Shown here: in pieces, positions 21,609 to 32,137 of the stretch
How the letters are laid out: every line of letters starts with the position of its first letter
How positions within the stretch are numbered: position 1 is the stretch's first letter
NCBI RefSeq assembly: GCF_028009165.1
Contig: NC_079244.1
Span: forward strand, 310,001 to 374,000
Length of the DNA stretch: 64,000 nt
Direction: 5' to 3'
Source of the DNA: Akanthomyces muscarius
Lineage: Eukaryota > Ascomycota > Sordariomycetes > Hypocreales > Cordycipitaceae
Program-made: the position numbers and the translations under genes
The notes under the pieces: generated by a model
Seen by the model: only the letters and a program-made list of their open reading frames with translations
Database searches by the model: none
Told to the model about the DNA's origin: nothing

Positions 21609-24600
21609 TTGGTTCCCAGGTGTTCTCGGAGTTAGGGTATTCCTTCCATTTAATGAGATATTCGCGTTTTTTGTGGTTTCCTCGTGCTCTGAGTACTTTC
21701 TCAATTTCGTATTCGTCGTTGTTTTCCACAACAATGTCTGTAGTGACTGTGATGTCATCTGGTGCTTTTTCCAGTAATGAGATATGGAATATGGGATGGA
21801 TTCTCATTCCATCGGGTAATGATAGTTCGTAGTTGGTGTTCGATATTTTTCGTTTGATAAGGAATGGTCCGATTTTCTTCCAGTCGAGTTTGTCGCTGGG
21901 TCGCTTTGTTTTGATGTTTTTGCGTATGAGGTAGACTTTATGTCCCTCCTCTAGGATTGGCGCTGGCAATCTCTTTTTGTCCGCATAGTGTTTCATACGG
22001 TTTTGTAAAAATATCCATTCTTGTTGCAGTTGTTTTTGTATTTCCGTGATTGTTGCTGCATGTGCTGTAGCTGCTGGTGCGTTGACATTCCGTGTCGCGT
22101 GTGTTGCGATCACAGGGTCGAATCCGTAATTCGCTTTGAATGGTGACATCTTCATGTTGTCGATTTCGGAGCTATTGTAAGCCCATTGTGCGAGTGGTAG
22201 CCACTCTACCCAATCATCTTGTTGGTGGTTGACATAGCTTCGTAGGTATTGTTCCAGTACTTGGTTCAGAATCTCAGTCTGACCATCTGACTGTGGGTGG
22301 AATGCCGTAGATAAGCTTTGCTTGATCTTCATTGTCTCCATGAGGCATTTCCAGAAGTTTGATGTGAACAATTTGTCGCGATCCGATATAAGTTTTGTTG
22401 GTAATCCGTGTTGAGCGATAACTGTTTTGAAAAACATGTACGCCAAGTCTTTGGTGTCGCTAGATTCCATGTAAGGAATATAGTAGGCATACTTTGTGAG
22501 TTTATCGACAATGACCAGGATACTGTCGTAGTGTACTCCTGTCATGGGTTCTTTGGACTTTGGTAGCTTGACGATGAAGTCCATGGTAACAGTTTGCCAT
22601 GCTCTTTCAGGTGGTGATATCGGTTGTAGTTCGCCGTAAGGTGCATGTCGTGCTGACTTTGCTTTGTTGCAAACGTCGCATTTTCTGATAATTTCTTGCA
22701 CAATCTTCCTGCTCTCAGGGAAGTCATATGATCTTCGTAGTCGACTAATTGTTTTTGCAACACCTTGGTGTCCATGTAGCGGGTGTGCGTGTATTTCTTC
22801 CACAAGCTGTTTTTGTAATACAGCTGGGACGTATAGTCGATCGTTGTAAAAGTAGTCATTTTCTTTCCGTGTGAGAAATGGGGTCGATCTCCAAGTGTCG
22901 GTTAGACGGTCTCCTTGGATTCTTGACTTGATTCTTCGCAGCCAGATGTCATCTGGTTGTACTTGCCAAGTCATGTTGATTTCTCGGGTGCCTAGTACAA
23001 GGTTCCCGTCCTTGGTTTGGCGTAGCAAGGGTGCATTGTCCACTTGCTGTTCTGTCTTCAAATCCTCTCTTCGGCTGAGCGCGTCTGCTCTTCCGTTTTC
23101 GGATCCTTTGCGATATATGATTTCGAAATCATAGTCTGTGAGGGTTTCGTACCATCTGATCTGTCGTTTGTTCAGATCTTTCGTAGTCGTAAAGGAGGTT
23201 AGGTTCTTGTGGTCGGTGTAGACCTTGATCTTATGATTCGCTCCTTTTAGGTAATGCTTCCATTCCTTGAAGGCTTCGATAATAGCCATAAGTTCTTTAT
23301 CGTGTATGCCGTAGTTCAATTCTGGTCCGTGGAGTTTCTTTGAGAAGAATGCGACTGGGTGAAGTCGGTCTTCGTTGTCTCGTTGTCCAAGTTGTCCGCC
23401 GAGTGCGTAGTCTGAAGCGTCGGTTTCAACTTCGAATGGTTTGTCGGGGTCGGCTGTAAGTAGAACTGGCTCATCTAGGATTTTCTCTTTTAGTTTCTGG
23501 AAGGCGTCGGCTTCCTTGTCTGTCCATTGGAATTCGTTATCCTTCTTCGTGAGGTTGGTAAGAGGAATGGTGATTTCTCCGAATCCGCGGATGAAGCGTC
23601 GATAGAAGTTTGCGAATCCGAGGAATCCTCTTACTTCTCTGATGTTGGTTGGCGTGGGCCAGTTCCGAACATCTTCGATTTTGGATGGACTCATCCTGAT
23701 TTGTCCTGGTGTAATTTCGTATCCTAGGAACTCGACTTTGTGTTGATGGAATTTGCTCTTAGCTACTTCAACGAGGAGCTGGTTGTCTTGTAGCGTCTGT
23801 AGTACTTCATGTACATGTTTCTTGTGTTCCTCAAGTGTGTTGGAGAATATGAGGATGTCGTCAAGATAGACAACAACGAATTTGTCGAGCTGTTTCCGTA
23901 AAACATTGTCGATCATGGTTTGGAATGTTGCGGGTGCGTTGGTGAGGCCGAATGGCATCACAAGATACTCGAAATGTCCTCTCGTGGTTCGAAAGGCGGT
24001 TTTCCACTCGTGACCTTTAGCCATACGAATCAGATTGTAAGCTCCTTTTAGGTCGAGGGTGGTAAACCACTTGGCTTGTCCAAGCTTGTCTCGTATCTCC
24101 GCAATGAGTGGTAACGGATATCGGTTCTTGATTGTGATCTTGTTAAGTTGCCGATAGTCGATGCATGGTCGTAGCTTTCCGTTTTTCTTTGGTACCCATA
24201 GGATTGGGTATCCTGCTGGGGATTCTGATGGTCGTATGTATCCCTTTTGTAGCATCTCGTCCAGATACTCCTTAAGAGCTTTGTCTTGTGCAGGGTTCTG
24301 GGGATATATCTTGTTGAACGTTGGTTCAGTACCGGGCTGGAGCTTGATCTCGTGGTCCCAGCGTGAATGCTCCGGTAGTCCTGTTTCTAGCTCTCCGCTG
24401 AACAGCTTGCTGTACTTTGAGTATTCCTCGGGAATCTCCGTTGTACTAGCTTTGGGCTCTCTGGCGATCACATATATTCCTAGAGGCCTGTCTTGATTCG
24501 ATTGAGGTGCTCCTTGTGAGCCGCTCTCATTGTCGTAATCGCATCCTGGTGGATCCCATTGGAGTTGGCCTGTTCTCCAGTTGACTCGGGGATTGCTCGC

Positions 24601-24894
24601 TCGCAACCAGGGTATCCCTAGTATAACATCGTGTTTTGAGATCACTGTGATGTCCAAGGTAACATGGTGTTTCGTGCCTTGTATATCGATCGGAAGTTGC
24701 GCTACTTCCATATCGACTACTCCTTGGCCGAATTTTACTGCATGTCCTTCCACAGTCGTGAGTCGGTAGGGCTCGTCTTTCATATTCCAAGGCAATCGTA
24801 ATTTGTTGACGAGATTCGGCGAGATAAAGTTTCCTTGTGCTCCGCTATCGATCATTGCCTGGATCTTTCTTCCCATGATCTTCATGGTAATCAT
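21532..24894 (-). CDS. pol: Ty3/gypsy Pol polyprotein with chromodomain
   Basis: A 1,120-codon intact frame. It runs in order: aspartic protease (DSGA at 16-19); reverse transcriptase with LDLKGAY near 280 and catalytic YLDD at 343-346; RNase H (ETDASDYALGG); integrase zinc region (HGHQG...CDVCNKA); integrase core with the DDE residues in TMDFIVKLP, SDRDKLF and the QSDGQTE region; and a C-terminal chromodomain ending around YLIKWKEYPNSENTWEP. RT-before-integrase order plus a chromodomain defines a chromovirus, in which the chromodomain targets integration to marked chromatin. The first ATG is at 24894, but the frame is open upstream across the gag stop, so it is probably made by -1 frameshifting. 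Confidence 0.97.
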   Translation of the reverse strand: MITMKIMGRKIQAMIDSGAQGNFISPNLVNKLRLPWNMKDEPYRLTTVEGHAVKFGQGVVDMEVAQLPIDIQGTKHHVTLDITVISKHDVILGIPWLRASNPRVNWRTGQLQWDPPGCDYDNESGSQGAPQSNQDRPLGIYVIAREPKASTTEIPEEYSKYSKLFSGELETGLPEHSRWDHEIKLQPGTEPTFNKIYPQNPAQDKALKEYLDEMLQKGYIRPSESPAGYPILWVPKKNGKLRPCIDYRQLNKITIKNRYPLPLIAEIRDKLGQAKWFTTLDLKGAYNLIRMAKGHEWKTAFRTTRGHFEYLVMPFGLTNAPATFQTMIDNVLRKQLDKFVVVYLDDILIFSNTLEEHKKHVHEVLQTLQDNQLLVEVAKSKFHQHKVEFLGYEITPGQIRMSPSKIEDVRNWPTPTNIREVRGFLGFANFYRRFIRGFGEITIPLTNLTKKDNEFQWTDKEADAFQKLKEKILDEPVLLTADPDKPFEVETDASDYALGGQLGQRDNEDRLHPVAFFSKKLHGPELNYGIHDKELMAIIEAFKEWKHYLKGANHKIKVYTDHKNLTSFTTTKDLNKRQIRWYETLTDYDFEIIYRKGSENGRADALSRREDLKTEQQVDNAPLLRQTKDGNLVLGTREINMTWQVQPDDIWLRRIKSRIQGDRLTDTWRSTPFLTRKENDYFYNDRLYVPAVLQKQLVEEIHAHPLHGHQGVAKTISRLRRSYDFPESRKIVQEIIRKCDVCNKAKSARHAPYGELQPISPPERAWQTVTMDFIVKLPKSKEPMTGVHYDSILVIVDKLTKYAYYIPYMESSDTKDLAYMFFKTVIAQHGLPTKLISDRDKLFTSNFWKCLMETMKIKQSLSTAFHPQSDGQTEILNQVLEQYLRSYVNHQQDDWVEWLPLAQWAYNSSEIDNMKMSPFKANYGFDPVIATHATRNVNAPAATAHAATITEIQKQLQQEWIFLQNRMKHYADKKRLPAPILEEGHKVYLIRKNIKTKRPSDKLDWKKIGPFLIKRKISNTNYELSLPDGMRIHPIFHISLLEKAPDDITVTTDIVVENNDEYEIEKVLRARGNHKKREYLIKWKEYPNSENTWEPIKNLSGCSELLAQFHRKAETHPTSS

Positions 24895-24945
24895 AAGGTG
24901 TGCGGTACTGCCGATGTCTGCAGTACATAGAGACCTGTCAGATCT

Positions 24946-24990
24946 CCGTCGAAGAGTCGGTCTTACTTGCAGCGACGGCTGTCTTTTCCC
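24946..24990 (-). promoter_or_regulatory. Probable -1 programmed frameshift signal (gag-pol)
   Basis: On the sense strand a GGGAAAA heptamer at 24984-24990 is in the gag frame as G GGA AAA, fitting the X XXY YYZ rule. A 5-nt spacer follows, then CCGTCG, which pairs perfectly with CGACGG at 24946-24951. After a -1 slip the frame is open into pol with no stop. This is read from sequence only. Confidence 0.6.
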
Positions 24991-26795
24991 GAATTCCTCT
25001 TTTGTTCGCGTTCCTTCTTTCGTAATTGTCGGTGGTAATCTTCCGATTGTTCGGAGCTTGGGCAGCGTTCTGTTTGCTTGCCGGCTATGTTGATCGAACT
25101 CGGACTAGGCGAGTTTCTCGTCATTACACGGTTTCCTCCATCCTCATAACGTGAGGTCATGGCTCGGATAGTGTATGCGTTTTCGTCCTCAACATAGTAA
25201 GTTGCGTCGTCGTTCTTCTTGAGAAGCAACGTGTTGGAGGTTCTTCTCCAAATTTTCCAGTGTCGGAGGTCTGTCTCCAAAAAGGGTCCTTGGCCCGTGT
25301 GCTGTGGCTTGGGGAACCATCTGTATTCAAGTTTCTTCCAGAGGTGTCTCTGGCATCCGTGGTGTGGGCAAGAGGCCCATGAAATCATGGCGTGTTCCCT
25401 GTGTGATATGCTTACGACAGGGTTTCGTCGGATATAGGCGGTACTCATTCCGATGGGTCGGTATAGTAATTCAACGAGCATCGCGGGATCTGTGATATCC
25501 GTGCCATGGATCACGACGGCTGTAGGTTCGGGGTCCCCTTCTTCCATTGATAGTGCACTGACGAGGTTGCTAGGTCCTTGAGGGTATGGAACACACGTGA
25601 AAGCGTCGGTCAGGTCGAGCCTGGTTGTATATGCTGGTGGCTGAGTGCCGTGTTCCCAATCTTCTTCCTCAGGTACCGGCTGGGTTCCGAAGTCCCAGTC
25701 TTCGTCCGAACTGGTGTCGTCTACTGAGCGGTGTTCGTCCGCTTCCAGGTATCGTTCAGTGTCAGAGACGTATTCTTCGCTGTTTGCCATACTAAGGTTT
25801 CGAGTAGGCAAATCTTCGCGGTTGGCCGCGTGGAGTTTTCGTCCTTCTCCAACGGGCTTCCATTGTTTCTTTTTGGGGGCGTGACATTTGTTCGCGAAAT
25901 GTCCGGTCTTACCACAATTGTAGCAAGTCTTCCCCTTCTCTTTATGTGCGGCGTCAAGTTCCATTGGTCCGGCGTGGTGTCCATACGCAGTGGAGGTTCG
26001 TCGGTTTTTGCTTGTATTGGGTTTGTTGAACCTTGCATAGTTGTTAAATTTTCGTCCACCCGTCTTTTCTTGACGTCGTTCATAGAGTCGGTTGTCCGCT
26101 TTAATGACTGTCTCGATGAAAGTGTCGAGCAGCTCGGGTCGTTCTTCTCGGTAGATGTCGTCTTTAACTTCTTCTTTGAGGCCTTGGTAGAAGATTTCGA
26201 TCAAAGCTTCCTGTCCCCAGTTGAGCTTGGCCGCGATCCGTTTGAACTCTCTTGCATAGTGAGCGGCGGATCCGGTTTGTCGGAGACGAGTAAGCTGTCG
26301 AGTAGCTTCCTTATGTTCATCGGGGTTTCCGAAAGCACTAAGGAGTCGGTCCTCAAAGGTTTCGTAATCCGAAAAGACGTGGACAACGTCTGCACCGGCT
26401 TCAGCGCCGTGCTTTAGGTATGCCCGCAGCGTAGGCTCCCACCATTCCATTGCTTTTCCGGTCAAGAGGTTTCCGATGCAGAGGATTCTGTCCTCAGCAG
26501 TGTTGAGTGTTTTGTCATTGACTCGGAGGTAAGCCTGGGCTTGGGTGAGGAAGTTCCTCACATCTCCCTTGTAACCATCGAATGGTTCGGGTTTGGGAAA
26601 CTTGGGTTTGTTTGCCTGGGCCCTTTCAGGCATCCCGGAGGCAGCAATTTGGTTCTCATGTTGTTCCATGGTTTCATGGAGGGCATTGGTACGAGAGAGA
26701 AGGCTTCGGTTCTGCTTCTCGAGCTCGGCAATCTTGGCCATGAGTTGCTGGATCTCCATTCCAGGGTTGGTGGTTCTTCCGCTTGCGGTAGACAT
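24963..26795 (-). CDS. gag: Gag protein of the chromovirus
   Basis: A 610-residue intact frame beginning at ATG 26795. The N terminus has a Leu/Gln-rich coiled coil (residues 15-50), then a retrotransposon Gag capsid-type region (KPEPFDGYKGDVRNFLTQAQ, WWEPTL, YREERP, up to about residue 250). One CCHC zinc knuckle follows (CYNCGKTGHFANKC, near 291-304). After the knuckle there is a long acidic and then basic tail, longer than in most Gag proteins. It packages element RNA into virus-like particles. The last codons contain the slippery heptamer that probably shifts a fraction of ribosomes into pol. Confidence 0.95.
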   Translation of the reverse strand: MSTASGRTTNPGMEIQQLMAKIAELEKQNRSLLSRTNALHETMEQHENQIAASGMPERAQANKPKFPKPEPFDGYKGDVRNFLTQAQAYLRVNDKTLNTAEDRILCIGNLLTGKAMEWWEPTLRAYLKHGAEAGADVVHVFSDYETFEDRLLSAFGNPDEHKEATRQLTRLRQTGSAAHYAREFKRIAAKLNWGQEALIEIFYQGLKEEVKDDIYREERPELLDTFIETVIKADNRLYERRQEKTGGRKFNNYARFNKPNTSKNRRTSTAYGHHAGPMELDAAHKEKGKTCYNCGKTGHFANKCHAPKKKQWKPVGEGRKLHAANREDLPTRNLSMANSEEYVSDTERYLEADEHRSVDDTSSDEDWDFGTQPVPEEEDWEHGTQPPAYTTRLDLTDAFTCVPYPQGPSNLVSALSMEEGDPEPTAVVIHGTDITDPAMLVELLYRPIGMSTAYIRRNPVVSISHREHAMISWASCPHHGCQRHLWKKLEYRWFPKPQHTGQGPFLETDLRHWKIWRRTSNTLLLKKNDDATYYVEDENAYTIRAMTSRYEDGGNRVMTRNSPSPSSINIAGKQTERCPSSEQSEDYHRQLRKKEREQKRNSGKDSRRCK

Positions 26796-26845
26796 GTTAG
26801 CTGCTCAAGGTTTCAGGGTAACTCACTGAACAGGATTGATCAAAA

Positions 26846-27240
26846 TGTAACGATGGCTTATTTACTAAGTCACAGTAGGTCTGTTTCTTAGGAAGTGAGT
26901 CAGGCTGAGGCTACAGGGTAGCACGATCTTGAGCAGTAGGCGATAAACGGTCGTTAAGAGTAGAACTCTCAATAGTGAAACTATTGCTTAGATTGATCAA
27001 TAGAGATCTAAACTATCTAGACTAGCTGTGGCCTTTGGGCTCCTTAATATACTAGAACCAATCTCTATTGCTCGGTGATGCTCTCCTTGCTCAGTGTGCT
27101 CAGTGCTGAGCAGGCTGAGCAGACTGATCAAGGTGAGCAGTCACGTGACACTGCCCCTCTTTCCTAATCGGGCTTCCTAGCAGTTGCGTCACTTCCGCTG
27201 GCCGCCGTTCCGCCGGCCAGGCTTCTTTGCGTTTGTAACA
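26846..27240 (-). repeat. 5' LTR of the intact chromovirus
   Basis: Identical to the other LTR and followed by the CAGTA duplication. On the sense strand a TATATTAA box lies at 27044-27051, a plausible core promoter for the genomic transcript. Confidence 0.97.
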
Positions 27241-27536
27241 CAGTAGTTCCCGCGATCGAGATGGTGGGTTGCGGGGTAGCAACTAAATACGGCGCGCTGT
27301 GCCCAGTCCCATTCATAGCCGAAGTGTCTAATTACCAATGGTTAGTGGAGGGTAGACAAAGAGGTGTCTTCAAGGATAAGCTCAGCTACTAGGCGGAGTT
27401 ACCACACCTCTTTTCCTGATTGCAGCTCCTTATTAGTACTCCCGCCTTGTCCAGTATTATATTCCATATTTTATCGTCATTTTGACCACGGTACATTTTG
27501 ACCGCAGTACTCAATCTGGGCCAGCTATTTTTCCTC

Positions 27537-30500
27537 ATGGGCAAGGCGTCTGCTTCGTCTCCGACCACCGCGAGCGTAGTATCAGCTACTTGGGCACAGG
27601 CGGCCACTTCGGCTTTCCAAAAACTCGACAAACATAAGCTGCGAGGTTTAGTGGTCAGAAATACTTTCAACTCCTACAATGATGCTCAGAGATTCCTCGA
27701 ATCGTTCCAAGCGCGGCAGGGGGCCAGGAAAAGCACTCGGCGACTGCATAAACTCCGACCTCTATTCCAGCATCTTCGCACTTTCAGTATCGCAATAGGG
27801 ATCTTTTGTCAAACCAACCCGGAAATCTCATGTCTCGTTCGTTTTATGGTCGCCATGTAACAAAAGATCGGTTGTAATTGACATGCAATACACAGGTTTG
27901 GGGAACACTGACCGTGGTCCTGGATGTAAGTGGTTGGTCATCGCATTAGAGCTATGCCCTCGCTAATTTATCGCCAATCTTTAGGCTGCTTCGGCATTTT
28001 CGCACACTTTGGACCGAATTCTGGATATGTATGATCAATTGCACAGGGCAATGCCTCGCTTTGAAGAGTACATGGAGCTTTTTCCTCGACGAACTCGTCT
28101 CCAACAAGCCTTGCATACAATATACCTCGCTTATTTAGACTTTGCAATCTCTGCGGTCATTTTCTTTAAGCATAGTGTCTTCTGTGAGTAATCTGATCAA
28201 AATTCCCCACTTTCCTCGGAGGCCTACAACTCAAGAGGAGTTTACTAATGCCTGTTGTCGTGGCGACCTAGATCACATGGTATTGAGTTTCATCAAGTTT
28301 GGTTCACTGAAAGCCAAGTTCGACTCGGTCCTAGGCAAGATACAGTCGGCGACCAAGGACTTCGAGGACGAGGCAACCCTGGCATATGCGCTCTCGACTA
28401 CCGCCGCGCTGCGAGAACTGCATCATATGCTGCCTGAGATGAAAATAACTCCGAGACAATCCGACGGTGCTTTCTCCGTCCCTTGGTCGCGTAATCCACG
28501 TTTCTTTGAGGCTGCGAATGAAATCAGCCAGCTTTATGCGTTTGTCTGCCCAAGTGCGGAAGAACAGAGGTCATGTGCCATCCATGGGATGCCTGGCGTC
28601 GGCAAGACTCAGACAGCACTTGAGGCTGCATTTCGCTATAAAGAAAAATTTCAGTTCATCTTCTGGGTGCCAGCGCAAAGTGAGACTGGCCTAGCGGAAG
28701 CATTCTCGGGTATTTCAAGAAGTGTCGGCACCCCATCCGCCACCCAGAGGTCCGCTGACCTCTCGCTGCTTGTTGAGGAGGCTCGCTCGTGGCTCTGCCA
28801 GAGTACGTACGATACAATAGCAGCGTATTTACTCAAAAGTACTAACACTCTTTGCATATGCATTTTGGTTGCTTATCTTCGATAACGTGGAGGCGGGAAA
28901 TCTCATCGATCGGTATTGGCCTCCTTGCAGTCACGGGTCTGTCATTCTTACAACACAAGACCGGGAGATGGGGCATCGGGCAAGATCGCAATTGTTTCTT
29001 CGACCATTAACAATGGAACAGGGGTCAAAACTCCTGCGCTACTACCTTCCTGAGAGCCAGGCTTCCTCCAGATCAGCGGATAGTCTCTGTTGTCGACTGT
29101 CAGCGGAAGTGCAAGGCCTTCCATTACTTCTTGTTGGAGTCGCCGGCCATATAGTCGATTCGAGTCTCAGTCTTTCAGAAACTTTGGATGATCTCAGGGA
29201 GTCGTGGACAAACAGCAACAACATCATCGAGAATATTAGCCCCGAATCAGCCACATTCCAATACCAGCGACCGATCCACACTGCTTTCAACATGTCTCTG
29301 AGCAGACTGAACCCTGCTGCTAGGAATGTTCTCCGTATTATGAGCATGCTGTCGCCGGTCGGAATCTTAGAGGAGATTGTATGCTCGGATCTAGAAGAAC
29401 ATTCACTAAGCTTCCTGGGATACCAGAACAAGCCAAGGTAACGTTGCGCAAGTATATCTTAAGGAACTATTGATGCTGATTGATGTAGATTTCGTCGCGA
29501 GATCAGAAGTCAACTTGTAGCTCGTCATCTGATTGAGATCCACGAGTCTGATCCCGGGCCTACATTGTACCGACTTCATCGACAGATCCAGTGGAAGATG
29601 CTCATGGATCTCAAAGAAGACATTACAGCGCAGCAAAAGGTATTCCATCAAGCCGTCGCTCTCATAGTAAAGGTGTTTCCTCCATTATCCGAGTATATGA
29701 CGCCCATGACTCGAGAATGGGGGTCTTACAGCAAGGCCATTGGCCATGTCATCCAGCTGCACAAGGTTTACGTCTCGTCCACCCAGGCAGAAAATCCAAT
29801 TCGAGCCGATATTTCTTTCGCCACATTACTTGCGAGTGCCGGGAACTACCTATATGAGATCAACATTGCTGAATCAGCCATCGCCCTGCTGGCAACGTCG
29901 GCAGACATCTGCCATAAACTTCGCGCTGGCAACTTAGAGTCCCCTAGTAACACCCTGCAAGTTTCCAAGCCACCTATCAACGAGATTCTGAAGCTTGAAG
30001 CCACTGCTATGACAATACAGTGGGGACTGTTGTCGAGGAATGCTGGTCTGAGTGGCGCTCAGACGGCAATGGCCTATATTAGCACAGTGCTGCAGCTTCG
30101 GGAGGAGCATTCTTGGATGAATTTGACCGCCGAGGAGCGATTTTGGAGCGATCTTCTTCTTTCTAATGCCTACAACGATGTTGCCTGCCAGATGATAAAT
30201 ATGCACCGCTATGCTGAAGCGGAAGACTTGCTCAGACGTTCATTGAGTCTCAAAGATACGCTCTCAAAAGCGCAGCATGTCCCCCCATTCGAATTTGCCG
30301 AATCGCGGAACAACCTAGCCTGGACTCATCTTGGACAAGGCCGAATCAAAGAGGCACTGCAACAAAGCTCGCAAGCAGTACAGCTGATCGATACCGCAGA
30401 CGGCGATGCGAACGACCACACACGATTCACATTCTGCTTCGGGGCATGTGTTTTCTGGGCTGGGCAGCTTGAAGAAGCACTAGAGGTTTTTGGAAACGTT

Positions 30501-30961
30501 TATCGCTGCCGAGTCAACACTCTTAGCAAATCAGCATGGGTCTCTCGTGACGCAGCGTACGCTGTCGCGCTACTGCTCTTCCAGCTAGGGCGAACTAGCG
30601 AAGCAAAGTGAGTGAACCTGAGCATGAGCGCTGCGTTTGGTGTAACTAACTATAGTAAAGAGAGGCTGTTGAATTATGCTTCACAGACCAGAGTAGTGGC
30701 TTATGGCCAGAGGAATGCATGGCGAGAGCCAGGTATCTTGACTCCCTGATTTGTGATACATTAGGTCGTGCAGATACGACTACACAAAGCAGACTCGAGG
30801 CAAAATCAACCTTACGGCAACTATTGGCGAGTTCGTGTCAAGCTGAGAAAGTTGCCAATCTGCTTTCTCTTGGTGAGGATGAGAATTTCTTGCATTTTTT
30901 CGATATACTTGTACCTTTTGAGGCCGGTCGATTTCCCTTGTGTCCACGCGAATTGAGGTAG
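27537..30961 (+). CDS. NLR-type STAND protein (DUF7708-like, NB-ARC, TPR)
   Basis: Hand-built exons are 27537-27836, 27896-27925, 27985-28183, 28272-28802, about 28861-29437, 29489-30607 and 30661-30961, about 1,018 residues with consistent phases. The N-terminal helical region resembles DUF7708 (SCLVWGTL, RFEEYMELF). NB-ARC follows, with Walker A GMPGVGKT, Walker B LLIFDNVE and the SVILTTQD sensor. The C-terminal 350 residues contain helical repeats of TPR type. Such fungal NLRs act in non-self recognition and programmed cell death. The intron before Walker B has a GTACGT donor and a TACTAAC branch point but no AG at the expected acceptor, so the gene may be impaired. The retrotransposon lies 290 bp upstream. 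Confidence 0.8.
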
Positions 30962-32137
30962 ATAGATCTTCTCTCGCAAGCCTTAAATTGTCATTTGCTC
31001 CCTTCATTAGCGTACCACGTCAGCACACCCTTGGTTAGTCGACTGTCCAGGAGCCGTTTACCTATTAACGAGGGATGCTCACATAATACTGCATTCTCGA
31101 GACGGCACATTCCTGCTTGCAGTTGGGGTATTTCATTTCCGCACCATCGCTTCGCACGGAGATCTTTTTTTTCCCTTTCAGTTTCATTGTAATTGCCTAT
31201 TTGGTGATTTTGCCCCCCGTCTTAGCGCCGCCGCCGCCTTAAAACTTCTAGGCGGTGTAGGCATCACTAATAAACGTCTGTGACTACAAGCCATTGGCAT
31301 TGACCCAAGTAGATGCACCTTGCGTACCTAACAACGCGGCACTACCTACAGTGGATTGTAGGTACCTAGTTAACGAGTACCTGCTGCCACTACCTAGGTA
31401 GGTACGTAACCCCCAAACAGCTGTTTAGAGACATAGCTTGCAATTGTTAGACTGAGCGGGCGGCGTAATCCATGCCCCCGGGGCGCCATAGTGGTCGCCT
31501 TCAGCGTTGGCGCCACAGGCAAGCAGGCTGCATTAATGGAAAGCTCAAGGGAACAGAACCAGATGAACGAAATTGGGCAATGAAAGGTACGTAATATGCA
31601 TACCCAAATGGAAAAAGGTATAAACACCAGTGTTTTTACCATTTGAAGTATTGCTGCCGCCCACTCCAGTGCATGCGCGCAACAGCGGACCTCTTGCCTC
31701 ATTGTTTCGGCCACTGTTCCAGTAGCTAGCTCACTAGCGGCGACTAATAAACAGTGAATCTCGCAGGCTAGTAGTTATTCACTGGCAACCCATGCCATGG
31801 TTAGCACGCGAGCATCTCCGTCGGCCAGTGCTACAGTGTGCACTGTATTACAGGTACTAAATACGCGCGTAAGCTGTCATTAACTACTATAATGAAAACA
31901 AGTTCTCAATTATTTGCCATCTTTCAAGGTAGATCTTGATAAATGGATGTTAACCATACTACTTTTGGAAGTTTGAAATTGACATCAATCATGCTGATTG
32001 GACCCCGGGATTCGGCGGCTTATGGCACTGCGTTCAAATCCCCCTGTTGCCCGTCAGGGAAAATCCCGAATTTGTCAAAGCTTCACTCCAGACTCCTTAA
32101 AGAGTATTAGCTTCATGGTAAACAGGTACTTCGCGGA
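30962..32137. other. Intergenic
   Basis: The 3' flanks of the NLR gene and of the minus-strand regulator gene. Short TACCTAGGTAGGTAC-like palindromic runs occur near 31350-31405. No coding frame with recognisable content is present. Confidence 0.5.

Larger units (their letters stand above)
20546..27240 (-). mobile_element. Intact Ty3/gypsy chromovirus retrotransposon, 6,695 bp
   Basis: Two identical 395-bp LTRs (20546-20940 and 26846-27240) begin TGTAAC and end GTAACA. They are flanked by a perfect 5-bp duplication CAGTA (20541-20545 and 27241-27245). On the minus strand gag is followed by a pol of protease, reverse transcriptase, RNase H, integrase and chromodomain order, the Ty3/gypsy arrangement. 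A polypurine tract lies beside the 3' LTR. Identical LTRs and intact frames indicate a recent insertion. In contrast to the 4-14 kb block, it shows no RIP. An extra ORF on the opposite strand lies between the pol end and the 3' LTR. The 5' LTR is 290 bp from the start of the NLR gene. Confidence 0.97.

Noticed and set aside
31995..32060. GTTCAAATCC B-box-like motif
   Set aside because: No A box or foldable cloverleaf was found around it.
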